Below, in pieces: positions 27,025 to 36,149 of a stretch of DNA of 64,000 bases. Source of the DNA: Lysobacter_I brunescens (GTDB lineage Bacteria > Pseudomonadota > Gammaproteobacteria > Xanthomonadales > Xanthomonadaceae); the NCBI RefSeq assembly GCF_042677005.1, contig NZ_JBHTIF010000001.1, positions 1,674,001-1,738,000 on the forward strand. Reading direction: 5' to 3'. A model generated the notes under the pieces. The model saw nothing but the letters and a program-made list of their open reading frames with translations, did not search any database and had not been told where the DNA came from. Position numbers and translations under genes: made by a program. Every line of letters starts with the position of its first letter. Position 1 is the stretch's first letter.

Positions 27025-28239
27025 ATGAACGAGATGCCGGAGGTCCAGATCGCGACCGTCCTGCTGATACTGGCCGTGTTGCTGGGCGCCGTCGCGTGCG
27101 CGCTGGTGCTGCGCGACATGCGCAAGCGCAACATGCACCTGTGGCTGGGGCATTACCTGCGCCGCCGTCCGCCGGTGGTCGAAGATCGCCCGGTCCATGT
27201 CATGTTCTGCTTCGTCGACCACTTCGAGCCGATGTGGAAGGGCGGCGACCTGGAGACCCAGCGCCGCCGCGTCGATCGCTGGTGCAGCGAGTACCGCGCC
27301 ATGGCCGGCAGGCATCGCGATGCCGATGGCCGGCCGCCGCAGCACAGCTTCTTCTATCCCGAAGAGGAATACGCCGAGGAGCACCTCGACAAGCTGTCGG
27401 CGCTGTGCAGCGACGGCTTCGGCGAGATCGAGGTGCACCTGCACCACGACAACGACACCGAGCAGAACTTCCGGGTGTCGATCTCGCGCTTCTGCAAGGT
27501 GCTGCACGAGCAGCACGGCGCGCTGCCGCGCGACCCGGAAACCGGTGAGCTGAAGTTCGGTTTCATCCACGGCAACTGGTGTCTGGACAACTCGCGCGGC
27601 GACGGCCGCTGGTGCGGCCTGAACAACGAGCTGATCCTGCTGCGCGAACTGGGCTGCTACGCCGACTTCACCATGCCCTCGGCGCCGAGCGACACCCAGA
27701 CCGCGACGATCAACAGCATCTACTACGCCACCGACGACCCCTGCGCGCCGAAGTCGCACAACCATGGCGCCCCGGTGAAGGTCGGCGGCGGCACGCGCGG
27801 TGACCTGATGATCGTGCAGGGCCCGCTGGCGCTGAACTGGCGCGAACGCCGCATGGGCGTGATGCCGCGCATCGAGAATTCGGACATCCGCAGGAACTGC
27901 CCGCCGACCGAGGCGCGCGTCGACCTGTGGGTGAAGACCGGCGTCCACGTCGAAGGCCGGCCGGAATGGGTGTTCGTGAAGGTCCATACCCACGGCACCC
28001 AGGAGCACGACATCGACACCCTGCTCGGCGCGCCGGTGGACGCGATGCACGACTACCTCGAACGCACCTACAACGACGGCAAGCGATACGTGCTGCACTA
28101 CGTCACCGCGCGCGAGTGCTACAACATTATCAAGGCCGCCGAAGCCGGCGAGCAGGGCGATCCCGGCCAGTATCGCGATTACCTGCTGCCGCCGCCGCGC
28201 GCTTCGTGGGCCGGCGGGCGCAAGGCGCGCAGCGCATGA
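27025..28239 (+). CDS. Membrane-anchored conserved unknown protein in polysaccharide locus
   Basis: A 404-aa protein of unknown function. One N-terminal membrane helix (VQIATVLLILAVLLGAVACALVL) is followed by a soluble domain rich in conserved-looking His, Asp and aromatic clusters: VMFCFVDHFEPMWKGGD, EIEVHLHHDNDTEQ, GFIHGNWCLDNSRGDGRWCGLNNE and WVFVKVHTHGTQEHD. The arrangement recalls a metal-dependent carbohydrate-active TIM-like or NodB-like domain (HLHHD, IHGNW), but no canonical TFDDG motif is present, so no reaction is assigned. It lies between a deacetylase and a GT2, and the GT2 ATG overlaps its stop, so a role in this polysaccharide pathway is a reasonable inference. Confidence 0.8.
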   Translation: MNEMPEVQIATVLLILAVLLGAVACALVLRDMRKRNMHLWLGHYLRRRPPVVEDRPVHVMFCFVDHFEPMWKGGDLETQRRRVDRWCSEYRAMAGRHRDADGRPPQHSFFYPEEEYAEEHLDKLSALCSDGFGEIEVHLHHDNDTEQNFRVSISRFCKVLHEQHGALPRDPETGELKFGFIHGNWCLDNSRGDGRWCGLNNELILLRELGCYADFTMPSAPSDTQTATINSIYYATDDPCAPKSHNHGAPVKVGGGTRGDLMIVQGPLALNWRERRMGVMPRIENSDIRRNCPPTEARVDLWVKTGVHVEGRPEWVFVKVHTHGTQEHDIDTLLGAPVDAMHDYLERTYNDGKRYVLHYVTARECYNIIKAAEAGEQGDPGQYRDYLLPPPRASWAGGRKARSA

Positions 28240-29009
28240 GCGTGGACGGGAACGGCACGCCTGCGCGTGCGCGGGTCAGCGTGGTGATGCCGGCATACAA
28301 CGCCGCCGCCACGCTGCAGGCCTCGATGGAGTCTGTGTTCGCCCAGACCCACGCCGACATCGAACTGATCGTCATCGACGATTGCTCCAGCGACGCCACC
28401 TGGGAGCTCATCCGCGACGCCGCCGCGCGCGAGCCCTGCGTGGTGCCGATCCGACAGGCCAAGAACGGCGGCGTCGCCGCTGCGCGCAACGCCGGCATCG
28501 AGGCCGCCACCGGCACGCACATCGCCTTCCTGGACAGCGACGACCGCTGGCACCCGGACAAACTGGCGATCCAGCTCGCGCACATGGCCGCCACCGGCAG
28601 CGCGATCAGCTACACCGCGTATCGCCGCTTCGACGAGACCGGCGACACGCTCTCGCTCGTCGTGCCGCCGGCCGAAGCCGACCACGCCGCGATGCTCAGG
28701 AGCAATCGCATCGGCAACCTCACCGGACTGTACGACCGCAGCATCGGCGACGGCCGTTTCGAGAAGATCGGCCACGAGGACTACGTGTTCTGGCTGGCGA
28801 TGGTCAAGCGCGCCGGCATCGCTCGTCGCGTGCCGACGACCGAGCCGCTCGCCGACTACCTCGTCCGCACCGGTTCGCTCTCCGCCGACAAGCGCAAGGC
28901 CGCGCGCTGGCAGTGGACCATCTACCGCGATGTCGAGAAGCTCGATCCGCTGCGCTCGGCGTGGTACTTCGCGCACTATGCCGCGATCGCGGTGGCGAAG
29001 CGGCGCTGA
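28236..29009 (+). CDS. Glycosyltransferase family 2
   Basis: A 257-aa GT-A glycosyltransferase. It reads VSVVMPAYNAAATLQASMESVFAQTHADIELIVIDDCSSDATWELI, with IDDCSSD as the nucleotide-binding motif, then GVAAARNAGIEAATGTHIAFLDSDDRWHPDKL with the DSDD metal site. GHEDYVFWLAMVKRAG supplies the ED catalytic motif. It resembles TuaG/teichuronic-type GT2 enzymes. ATG 28236 overlaps the upstream stop. It is the last clear polysaccharide gene on the + strand arm. Confidence 0.92.
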   Translation: MSVDGNGTPARARVSVVMPAYNAAATLQASMESVFAQTHADIELIVIDDCSSDATWELIRDAAAREPCVVPIRQAKNGGVAAARNAGIEAATGTHIAFLDSDDRWHPDKLAIQLAHMAATGSAISYTAYRRFDETGDTLSLVVPPAEADHAAMLRSNRIGNLTGLYDRSIGDGRFEKIGHEDYVFWLAMVKRAGIARRVPTTEPLADYLVRTGSLSADKRKAARWQWTIYRDVEKLDPLRSAWYFAHYAAIAVAKRR

Positions 29010-29015
29010 AGCGTG

Positions 29016-29540
29016 ATGCACGAAGATCGGCACTATCGCGCGATCCGCGACTGGTATGGCGATCGCCGTGCTGCGCGATCGGACGTGCCGCTGATCGCGC
29101 ACATCGATGAGGGTTTGGCTGTCCTGGGCCGCATCGGTGCCTCGCTGCAGGCCAGGCAGGCCTTCTGCCTGCATCCGATGCTGCAGCAGGACGAGGCGCT
29201 GCTGGCATCGCTGGCGCCGGACAGTCCTCTGCTCGCATGCGCACCGGATGTCCGTGCGCTCCTTCTTGCCATGGAGTATCGTGCCGTCGCCAATGCGTAC
29301 CTGTCGGAGCATTGCGTGTCCGACATGGATTGCATCAGGCTCAGTCCTTCGAAGGACGTCAACGACATGCTGATCGCGGACAAGGTGCAGAATCGCAAGG
29401 ACTTCGAGATCCATCATGCCTCGACGCATCCGCGCGCCGAGGTGCTGGCCCTGTATTTCGGCAACTGGTTGCGTGCGCTCGGTGTCGACGAGGCGCGCTA
29501 CCGGGCGCTGGCCGCCGGCCTTGCCGGGTCGACGACATGA
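29016..29540 (+). CDS. Conserved hypothetical protein
   Basis: A 174-aa soluble protein I cannot assign. The start RHYRAIRDWYGDRRAARSDVPLIAHIDEGLAVL and the AFCLHPMLQQDEALL stretch carry spaced His/Asp residues reminiscent of HD-type phosphohydrolases. A second conserved-looking part reads LSPSKDVNDMLIADKVQNRKDF. There is no signal peptide or membrane helix. GTG 29013 and ATG 29016 are adjacent starts. Its stop overlaps the AcpH-type gene (ATGA), so the two are co-translated. A nucleotide hydrolase function is only a guess. Confidence 0.7.
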   Translation: MHEDRHYRAIRDWYGDRRAARSDVPLIAHIDEGLAVLGRIGASLQARQAFCLHPMLQQDEALLASLAPDSPLLACAPDVRALLLAMEYRAVANAYLSEHCVSDMDCIRLSPSKDVNDMLIADKVQNRKDFEIHHASTHPRAEVLALYFGNWLRALGVDEARYRALAAGLAGSTT

Positions 29541-30130
29541 ATTACCTGGCGCATGCCTATCTCGCGCGGCACGACGATGACGCGATGGTCGGTGCGATCC
29601 TCGGCGATTTCGTGAAGGCCGATACCGTCGATCGGTTCGATCCGGTCATTGCCCGCGAGATCCGCCTGCACTGGCGCGTCGACGCGTTCACGGATGCGCA
29701 TGAAGTCATCCGCTTGCTGAAGCAGCGCTTCGATCCCGGGCATCGCCGTTTCGCCGGGATCGTCCTCGACCTGTATTTCGACCATCTGCTGGCGCGCGCG
29801 TGGCCACGGTACAACGACGAATCTCTCCCCGGATTTTGCGCGCGCGTCTATGTCGGCTTCGCCAGGTGGCGGCACGCGCTGCCCGAACGCGCACAGGTCG
29901 CGGGTGATGCGATGACTGCGCAGGACTGGCTGGGACGCTATGGCGATCCAGACGCCATGCGCACGGCGGTGGGGCGTGTCGCCACGCGACTGTCGCGCAA
30001 TGGTGATGCATTGCTGGCGTGTCTCGCGAAGATCGAGTGCGATCCGGATCCTTTCCTGCATGGTTTCGACACGTTCTTTCCCCAGCTTGCGGCGTTCGCC
30101 GAGGCGGAGCGCCGCTCGATTCCTGGTTGA
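29537..30130 (+). CDS. acpH: Acyl carrier protein phosphodiesterase (AcpH-type)
   Basis: A 197-aa protein expected to remove the 4'-phosphopantetheine arm from holo-ACP. The start MNYLAHAYLARHDDDAMVGAILGDFVK is the family signature, with the H/D metal-binding residues. LHWRVDAFTDAHEVIRLLKQRF and RRFAGIVLDLYFDHLLAR follow, giving the conserved HxxxD and DxxxDH elements. Length matches AcpH. It overlaps the upstream unknown gene and converges on pdeM, with an inverted repeat covering both stops. Confidence 0.9.
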   Translation: MNYLAHAYLARHDDDAMVGAILGDFVKADTVDRFDPVIAREIRLHWRVDAFTDAHEVIRLLKQRFDPGHRRFAGIVLDLYFDHLLARAWPRYNDESLPGFCARVYVGFARWRHALPERAQVAGDAMTAQDWLGRYGDPDAMRTAVGRVATRLSRNGDALLACLAKIECDPDPFLHGFDTFFPQLAAFAEAERRSIPG

Positions 30131-30180
30131 AAGCAGCTCGATTGAATGCAGGTTGGTTGAAGGTCGCCGGCTGCTTTCAA
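30127..30180. terminator. Inverted repeat between convergent acpH and pdeM
   Basis: TTGAAAGCAGC (30127-30137) pairs with GCTGCTTTCAA (30170-30180). The two arms contain the TGA stops of the two convergent genes. This could serve as a bidirectional terminator, but the 32-base loop and lack of a long U-tract keep confidence moderate. Confidence 0.4.
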
Positions 30181-30827
30181 TCCACGCCGAACGAAACCAG
30201 CTCGACATGACCACCCGCGCAGACCGCGAAGCGATCGTCGCGATCGCGTTCGACGATCTGCCCGCCAGTGAACGCCGAGAACGCGGGCAGCACGGTGAGG
30301 CCGGGGCGCAGCCAGAAGCCGGGTAGCGCGCGGTGGATGCCGGGCAGGCGCAGCGCGGGATGCAGGTGCCCGGCGATGACGTGATGCGCGGGATCGGGCA
30401 GCGGTTCGTGTCGCAGCAGCAGGCCATCCTCGGCGACGGATTCGCCGAGCGCGTCGATGTCCAGCGCCGCGTCGTCGCGATGCCTGTCATGGTTGCCGCG
30501 CAGCGCGGCGATGCGCAGGCCGGCGTGCGCGCTGCGCCAGCGATCCCAGCCTTCGCGCCAGCGCGCATGATGCGTGGCGCCGTGCAGCAGGTCGCCGAGG
30601 ATCCACAGTTCGCGCGCGGCGGTAGCGTCGATCAGGCGGTCGAGTCGCGCGAGATCGTGCGCGGTTCCGCCGCTGGGCAGGGCGATGCCTGCGGCGCGGA
30701 ACACGTCGCCCTTGCCCAGGTGCAGGTCGGCGATCAGCAGGCGCCCGCGTGCGGGCCAGAACAGTGCGCGATCGGCGAGCAGATGCATGCGCTCGCCGGC
30801 GATGTCGACGGCAATGCATTCAGCCAT
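30177..30827 (-). CDS. pdeM: Ligase-associated DNA damage response endonuclease PdeM
   Basis: A 216-aa calcineurin-like metallophosphoesterase. The motifs run in order: LLIADLHLGKGDVFRAAG (DxH, residues 34-36), ELWILGDLLHGATHH (GDxxH), ALRGNHDRH (GNHD) and HHVIAGHLHPALRLPG (GHxH). It is last of four overlapping genes (exonuclease, ligase, helicase, PdeM) known as the ligase-associated DNA damage response set, which decides its identity over other phosphoesterases. ATG 30827 overlaps the helicase 3' end by 8 bases. Confidence 0.92.
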   Translation of the reverse strand: MAECIAVDIAGERMHLLADRALFWPARGRLLIADLHLGKGDVFRAAGIALPSGGTAHDLARLDRLIDATAARELWILGDLLHGATHHARWREGWDRWRSAHAGLRIAALRGNHDRHRDDAALDIDALGESVAEDGLLLRHEPLPDPAHHVIAGHLHPALRLPGIHRALPGFWLRPGLTVLPAFSAFTGGQIVERDRDDRFAVCAGGHVELVSFGVD

Positions 30828-33342
30828 GCCGCTGCTCCAGGCGTGCCGCCGCGCGCTGCACGCGGGTCTTCCAGTCCTCGGTGCTGAGCTGGCCGCGCTG
30901 GGCTTCGGCCCACAGCGGGAAGGACAGCGGCGTGAACGACGCGGGCCGATGCAGGTCGATGTCGCGCGTCGCGCAGTCGCGCAGGCAGGCGTCCAGCGCC
31001 GGCAGGTCGAGCGTGTTCGCGAGCACCTCGGCCTCGGCCTGCGCCAGCAGTACGTGGTCGGGATCGTGGCGCGACAGCACGTCGAACAGCAGGCCAGCGG
31101 AGGCCTGCAGCTGGCGCATCGAACGCGGCGCGCCGCCGGGCAGCGACGGCGGCAGCAGCCCGGCGATGCGCGCGATCTCGCGGAACTGGCGTCGCGACAG
31201 TTCGGCGAGGTTCGCGCCTTCGCGCAGGTCATCGACCAGTTGGGCGGGATCGAGCAGCGTGCGCAGGCGTTCCGCATCGATGTCGGTCTTCGCCTGCATC
31301 GAGAGGATCAGCCCGTAGTCGTTCGCGGCGAAGCCGAAGGTGTTTGGTGCGAGCCGGCCCCAGCGTCGTGCCATCAGTGCCGCCAGGCCTTCGTGCACGG
31401 CGCGGCCGGCGAACGGGAACACGCACAGGTGCTGGCCGTCGCGGGCCTCGAACCATTCCGCGAGCAGGTGGCCGGCGCGCGGCAGCGACGACAGCCGCGA
31501 CTGCAGCCCGAGGATCGGCGCCAGCGCGCGCAGCTCCGGCGTGCCCTGCGCGCTCGCGCCGGACAGCACGGCTTCGACCTCGCGGCCGAGTTCGGTCGAC
31601 AGCGGCATGCGCCCGCCCTGCCAGCGCGGCACCGCGCCGTCGCCGGGCTTGGCGAGGCGCACGTAGGCGGTCATGTCGCGCACCCGTGACAGTTCGAGCG
31701 TGCGGCCGGCGAACTGGAAGCGATCGCCCGGGCGCAGCCGGCCGATGAAGCTTTCCTCCACCGAGCCGAGGCTGCCGCCCTTGAGGAATTTCACCGACAT
31801 GCCCGCATCGCTGGCGATGGTGCCGATCGACAGGCGATGGCGGAACGCGATGCGCCGTTCGTGCACGCGGTAGAGACCGTCCTCGTCGCGGACCACGCGG
31901 CGGTATTCGGGATAGTGCGACAGCGCGCTGCCGCCTTCGACGATGAAGGCGAGCACCGCATCCCACTGCGCGCGGGTCAGCGCGGCATAGGCATGCGTGC
32001 CGGTGACTTCGGCGTACAGCGCGTCGGCATCGAAGCCGCCGCCCAGCGCCAGCGTCACGCAGTGCTGCGCGAGCACGTCCAGCGCGAGGCGCGGCGGCGG
32101 GCGCGCTTCGATCCGGCCATGGGTGAGGGCGACGCGTGCCGCAGCATATTCGGCCAGTTCCAGCGCGTGCGTCGGCACGCAGGCGATGGTCCCGGCTTCG
32201 CCCGGACGATGCCGTGCCCGACCCGCGCGCTGCAGCAGCCGCGACATGCCCTTGGGGCTGCCGACCTGCAACACCTGGTCGACGGCGGGAAAGTCGACGC
32301 CGAGGTCGAGGCTCGATGTGGCGACGGCGCAGCAGATGCGGCCCTCGCGCAGGCCGTCCTCCACGGCGCGGCGCAGCTTCGGATCGAGCGAGCCGTGGTG
32401 CAGCGCCAGGGTCTCCGGCGCGTGCGGCCACACCGATTCCAGCGCGCGATGCCACAGCTCGGCCTGTGCGCGCGTGTTCGCGAACAACAGCGAGGTCCGT
32501 GCCTCCGCGAGCAGGGCGACCACGCGCGGCAGCTGCGACAGACCGAGATGCCCGGCCCAGGGAAAGCGTTCGCGTTCGCCGGGCAGCAGGGTCTCGATCG
32601 ATACCCGGCGCGGTGCGGGGCCGCTGACGATCGCCGCGCCGGGCGCGTGCGGCAGCAGCGCGTCGCGGGCTTCGTCGAGGTTGCCCAGCGTCGCCGACAG
32701 ACCCCAGGTGCGCAGCGTCGGCGACCGCGTGCGCAGCCGCGCCAGGCACAGCTGCAGCAGCGTGCCGCGCTTGCTGCCGACCAGTTCGTGCCACTCGTCG
32801 ACGATCACGCCGCGCAGGCCCTGCAGCTGTGCCGCGGTGTCGTCGTAGGACAGCAGCAGCGCGAGCGATTCCGGGGTGATCACCAGCACGTCGAGCTTGC
32901 CGGCACGTGCAAGACGCTTCTCGCGGGCGCTGGCGTCGCCGGTGCGCATGCCGACTGTCCACGGCAGGCCCAGCGCGTCGACGGGCTCGCGCAGCGCGCG
33001 CACGGTGTCGTTGGCCAGCGCGCGCAGCGGCGTCACCCACAGCAGCGTCGGCCCCGGTGTGCGTGCGCTGGGCGCGGCGCCACCGCGCAGCGCGTCGAGC
33101 AGGGGGCCGCCGAACGCGGCGAGGGTCTTGCCGCTGCCGGTCGGCGTGTGGATCAGTCCGCTTTCGCCGGCGAGATAGCGCGTCCAGACCTCGCGCTGGA
33201 ACGGCAGCGGCGACCAGCCGCGCGCCGCGAACCAGTCGCGCAGCGTGCGCATGGCTGCAGCCGGCCTGAGCGGTTCGATCTTCGTGGCGGTGCGGGTCTT
33301 GCGCGATGTCGGGCGCGTGCCGGAAGCGGTGCGCGCGCTCAT
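30820..33342 (-). CDS. Ligase-associated DNA damage response DEXH-box helicase (Lhr-type)
   Basis: An 840-aa superfamily 2 helicase of the bacterial Lhr-core type. Walker A is HTPTGSGKT (residues 65-73), motif Ia TPLRALAND, motif II VDEWHE (182-186), motif III WGLSATLGN, motif IV LLFANTRAQAE, and motif VI LLQRAGRARHRPGE. A winged-helix and DEAD-assoc/Lhr region follows (RFQFAGRTLELSRVRDM). It probably unwinds damaged duplex DNA with its operon partners. ATG 33342 overlaps the ligase stop; a longer in-frame extension through the ligase gene is spurious. Confidence 0.94.
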   Translation of the reverse strand: MSARTASGTRPTSRKTRTATKIEPLRPAAAMRTLRDWFAARGWSPLPFQREVWTRYLAGESGLIHTPTGSGKTLAAFGGPLLDALRGGAAPSARTPGPTLLWVTPLRALANDTVRALREPVDALGLPWTVGMRTGDASAREKRLARAGKLDVLVITPESLALLLSYDDTAAQLQGLRGVIVDEWHELVGSKRGTLLQLCLARLRTRSPTLRTWGLSATLGNLDEARDALLPHAPGAAIVSGPAPRRVSIETLLPGERERFPWAGHLGLSQLPRVVALLAEARTSLLFANTRAQAELWHRALESVWPHAPETLALHHGSLDPKLRRAVEDGLREGRICCAVATSSLDLGVDFPAVDQVLQVGSPKGMSRLLQRAGRARHRPGEAGTIACVPTHALELAEYAAARVALTHGRIEARPPPRLALDVLAQHCVTLALGGGFDADALYAEVTGTHAYAALTRAQWDAVLAFIVEGGSALSHYPEYRRVVRDEDGLYRVHERRIAFRHRLSIGTIASDAGMSVKFLKGGSLGSVEESFIGRLRPGDRFQFAGRTLELSRVRDMTAYVRLAKPGDGAVPRWQGGRMPLSTELGREVEAVLSGASAQGTPELRALAPILGLQSRLSSLPRAGHLLAEWFEARDGQHLCVFPFAGRAVHEGLAALMARRWGRLAPNTFGFAANDYGLILSMQAKTDIDAERLRTLLDPAQLVDDLREGANLAELSRRQFREIARIAGLLPPSLPGGAPRSMRQLQASAGLLFDVLSRHDPDHVLLAQAEAEVLANTLDLPALDACLRDCATRDIDLHRPASFTPLSFPLWAEAQRGQLSTEDWKTRVQRAAARLEQRHG

Positions 33343-34949
33343 CGTGCGAGCGTCCGCAGCGCGTCGATGCGATCGGCATCGACGGGCGTCTTGTCCCTGC
33401 GCCAGCGCAGGATGCGCGGGAAGCGCACCGCGACGCCGGACTTGTGTCGCGTCGACACGTTCACGCCTTCGAAACCGAGCTCGAACACATGGTGCGCGCG
33501 CACCGAGCGTACCGGGCCGAAGCGTTCGAGCGTGTTGGCGCGGATCCAGCGGTCGAGTTCGAGGATTTCGCGGTCGTCCAGGCCCGAATAGGCCTTGGCC
33601 ACCGGCACCAGCGATTCGCCGTCCCACACGCCGAAGGTGTAGTCGGTGTACAGCGTGCTCCGACGGCCGTGTCCGGCCTGTGCGTAGAGCAGCACTGCGT
33701 CGACGGTGAGCGGGTCGATCTTCCACTTCCACCAGTCGCCGCGCTTGCGCCCGACCTGGTAGACGGACGCGCGCCGTTTGAGCATCAGGCCCTCGACGCC
33801 GCGCGTGCGCGCCTCCTCGCGCAGCGATGCGGCCACGTCCCAGGCGCATGCATCGACCGACGGCGACAGCGCGATGCGCGCCTGTGCGTCCGGGCTGTCG
33901 GCCCACAGCGTCTCCAGCAGCATGCGACGTTCGTGCAGCGGTCGCGCGCGGAGATCCTGGCCGTCGAGTTCGAGCAGGTCGTAGGCGAGCATCCGCGCGG
34001 GATGTTCCGAAAGCGATTTCGCGCCGGGTTTCAGTCGCTGGATGCGCGTCTGCAGCGAGGCGAACGGCGCGGGCATGGGCGCGTCCGGATGCCAGACTAG
34101 CAGTTCGCCATCGAGTACCGCATCGCGCGCCAGCGCCGCCGCTGCGCGTTCGATCTCGGGAAAGCGGCCGTCCAGGCGTTCCTCGCCGCGCGACCACAGC
34201 GCGAGGTCGTCGCCGCGCCGGATCAGCTGCAGGCGGATGCCGTCCCATTTCCATTCCAGCAGCCAGTCGTCGATGGTGCCGAGCGAATCGGCCTCGACTT
34301 CCAGCGGCGAGGCGAGGAAGAAGGGATAGGGCTGTGCGCGGTCGCCTGGCAGCGCCTGCGTCGACAGCAGGTTGCGCAGGAAGGTCTCCGAGGGCGTCCA
34401 GCGGCCGAGCATGCGCTGCGCGATCAGGGCGATGTCCACGCCCGACAGTTCCGCGAGCGCCTGTTGCACCATGCGCTGCGACACGCCGATGCGCAGCGCA
34501 CCGGTCAGCAGCTTGTTGAACACCAGCCGGCCCTCGCGGTCGAGGTGGCGCCAGCCGTGCACCACTGCCTCGCGGCGCAGCGTTTCGTCGCGGCCGGCCA
34601 CGGCCAGCAGGCGTTCGATCCAGGCGTGCAGCGGCGCCACGTCGAGCGCGTCGGCAGGCGGGTCGTCGAGCAGCAGCGCCAGCGTCTCGGCGAGATCGCC
34701 GACCTGTTCGTACGAGGCATCGACCAGCCACGCCGGCGTTGCGCTTTCCTCCGCGATCCAGGCGCGCAGTTCGGCGCTGCCCGCGATCCGGGCACCGGCG
34801 CCACCGATCTTGCCGCCGCTGAGCAGCCACAGCGACCAGGCGGCGTCGCGCAGCGGCGCTGTGCGGAAGTAGTCGAGCAGCGCGGCGCGCTTGTCCAGCG
34901 TCGCGGTGCTGCGGTCGAGCCGGCGGTAGAGTTCGGCGAAGCGCTGCAT
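33339..34949 (-). CDS. ATP-dependent DNA ligase of the DNA damage response cluster
   Basis: A 536-aa ATP-dependent ligase. The adenylation site KWDGIR places the catalytic lysine at residue 234. The nucleotidyltransferase motifs follow: LWSRGEERLDGRFPEI (III), AVLDGELLVW, EGLMLKRR (IV) and WWKWKIDPLTVDAVLLYA (V). The N-terminal α-helical DNA-binding domain holds FNKLLTGALRIGVSQRMVQQAL. The C-terminal OB fold ends SGVAVRFPRILRWRRDK. It joins nicks, and its tight coupling to helicase and exonuclease genes fits repair rather than replication. ATG 34949 shares one base with the exonuclease stop. Confidence 0.94.
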   Translation of the reverse strand: MQRFAELYRRLDRSTATLDKRAALLDYFRTAPLRDAAWSLWLLSGGKIGGAGARIAGSAELRAWIAEESATPAWLVDASYEQVGDLAETLALLLDDPPADALDVAPLHAWIERLLAVAGRDETLRREAVVHGWRHLDREGRLVFNKLLTGALRIGVSQRMVQQALAELSGVDIALIAQRMLGRWTPSETFLRNLLSTQALPGDRAQPYPFFLASPLEVEADSLGTIDDWLLEWKWDGIRLQLIRRGDDLALWSRGEERLDGRFPEIERAAAALARDAVLDGELLVWHPDAPMPAPFASLQTRIQRLKPGAKSLSEHPARMLAYDLLELDGQDLRARPLHERRMLLETLWADSPDAQARIALSPSVDACAWDVAASLREEARTRGVEGLMLKRRASVYQVGRKRGDWWKWKIDPLTVDAVLLYAQAGHGRRSTLYTDYTFGVWDGESLVPVAKAYSGLDDREILELDRWIRANTLERFGPVRSVRAHHVFELGFEGVNVSTRHKSGVAVRFPRILRWRRDKTPVDADRIDALRTLAR

Positions 34950-35941
34950 CAGTCGTCGCCGCCGTAGTCGGTGCGGAAGTTGCCGGCGTCCACGCCCGCG
35001 TCGGCGAGCGTGCGTACCAGCGCCTCGGTGTTGCCGTGCGTGGCGATGACCCGGCGTGCGCCGGTCTCGCGCACCGTGCGCAGCAGCGCGGGCCAGTCGG
35101 CGTGGTCGGAAACGACGAAGCCGCGATCGACGTTGCGCCGTCGGCGGTTGCCGCGGATCAGCATCCAGCCCGAGGCGAAACCGGTCTGTGCGCGGCGGAA
35201 GCGGCGCATCCACGGGCTGCCCGCTGCGGAAGGCGGCGCCAGCACCAGCCGTCCTGCGAAATCCGAGCCGCGCGCGGCCTCCACCACCGGTTGCGTTTCC
35301 AGCATCGCGATGCCGGCGTTGCGATACACCTCGACGCCCGGCACCAGCGCGCCGTGCAGCCAGGCGGGTTCCTCGGTGAACGCGCGCAGCTCCGCGAGCA
35401 GCCGCTGCGCCTTGCCCAGCGCGTAGCAGAACAGGACGGCGGCGACACCTTCGGCCGCGCATTCGTCGCGCCAGGCGACGATGTCGCGCGCCACCTCGGC
35501 GGTGTCCGGCCAGCGGTAGATCGGCAGGCCGAACGTGGCTTCGGTGACGAAGGTGTCGCAGGGCACGACCTCGAACGGCGCGCAGGTGGGGTCGGGCTGG
35601 CGCTTGTAGTCGCCCGACGCCACCCAGACCTCGCCGTCGACCTCGATGCGTACCTGCGCCGAGCCGAGCACGTGGCCGGCCGGATGCAGCGAGACGCGCG
35701 CGTCGCCGAGCCGGAAGGTCTCGCCGTAGTCGTATGCGCGATAGTCCTGTTCGCCCAGCCGCCACTGCAGGATCGGCAGGCCGGCGCGCGCGACGTGGTA
35801 CTCGCCCATGCCGACGCGCGCATGGTCGCCGTGGCCGTGGGTGATCACCGCGCGCGCGACCGGCCGCCACGGGTCGATGTGGAAATCGCCCGCGGGGCAG
35901 TACAGGCCTTCCGGCCGTTGAACGATCAGGTCCTGTGACAT
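34949..35941 (-). CDS. Ligase-associated DNA damage response exonuclease (metallo-β-lactamase fold)
   Basis: A 330-aa nuclease of the SNM1/CPSF-like metallo-β-lactamase group. Metal-binding HGHGDH lies at residues 35-40. HPAGHVLGSAQVRIE and EVWVASGDYKRQPDPTCAPFEVVPCDTFVTEATFG supply the later His/Asp ligands. The β-CASP-like C-terminal part has RGFVVSDHADWPALL. It is first in the four-gene repair operon. ATG 35941 gives the family-like start; the in-frame extension to 36001 is not supported by an obvious ribosome-binding site. Confidence 0.93.
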   Translation of the reverse strand: MSQDLIVQRPEGLYCPAGDFHIDPWRPVARAVITHGHGDHARVGMGEYHVARAGLPILQWRLGEQDYRAYDYGETFRLGDARVSLHPAGHVLGSAQVRIEVDGEVWVASGDYKRQPDPTCAPFEVVPCDTFVTEATFGLPIYRWPDTAEVARDIVAWRDECAAEGVAAVLFCYALGKAQRLLAELRAFTEEPAWLHGALVPGVEVYRNAGIAMLETQPVVEAARGSDFAGRLVLAPPSAAGSPWMRRFRRAQTGFASGWMLIRGNRRRRNVDRGFVVSDHADWPALLRTVRETGARRVIATHGNTEALVRTLADAGVDAGNFRTDYGGDD

Positions 35942-36092
35942 CGCGTTCGATACGGGCGGCGCTCGCGGCCGGATGCGTTGCGGGAACCCGATACTAGCCA
36001 CCTCGTCGCGCCATCGAAGCCGATCCGGGCCGGCGCGCGTGCCTGCGGTCGTCCGCGTTCCGGATTCCGTCAGGAAAACGCATCGCCCTCAT

Positions 36093-36123
36093 GCGAAACG
36101 CCCGGACGGGCCGGGCGTTTCGC
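36093..36123. terminator. Rho-independent-like hairpin
   Basis: A 12-bp stem, GCGAAACGCCCG (36093-36104) with its exact complement CGGGCGTTTCGC (36112-36123), and a 7-base loop. It lies just past the - strand stop of the lyase-like gene at 36150 and before the exonuclease start, so it likely ends the polysaccharide export unit. There is no long T-tract. Confidence 0.65.
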
Positions 36124-36149
36124 GGAGACAGGCAGGGAGCGGCTCGGGG

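Noticed and set aside
29016..29540. HD-domain phosphohydrolase
   Set aside because: Spaced His/Asp residues are present, but the HD doublet and later ligands cannot be aligned with confidence.
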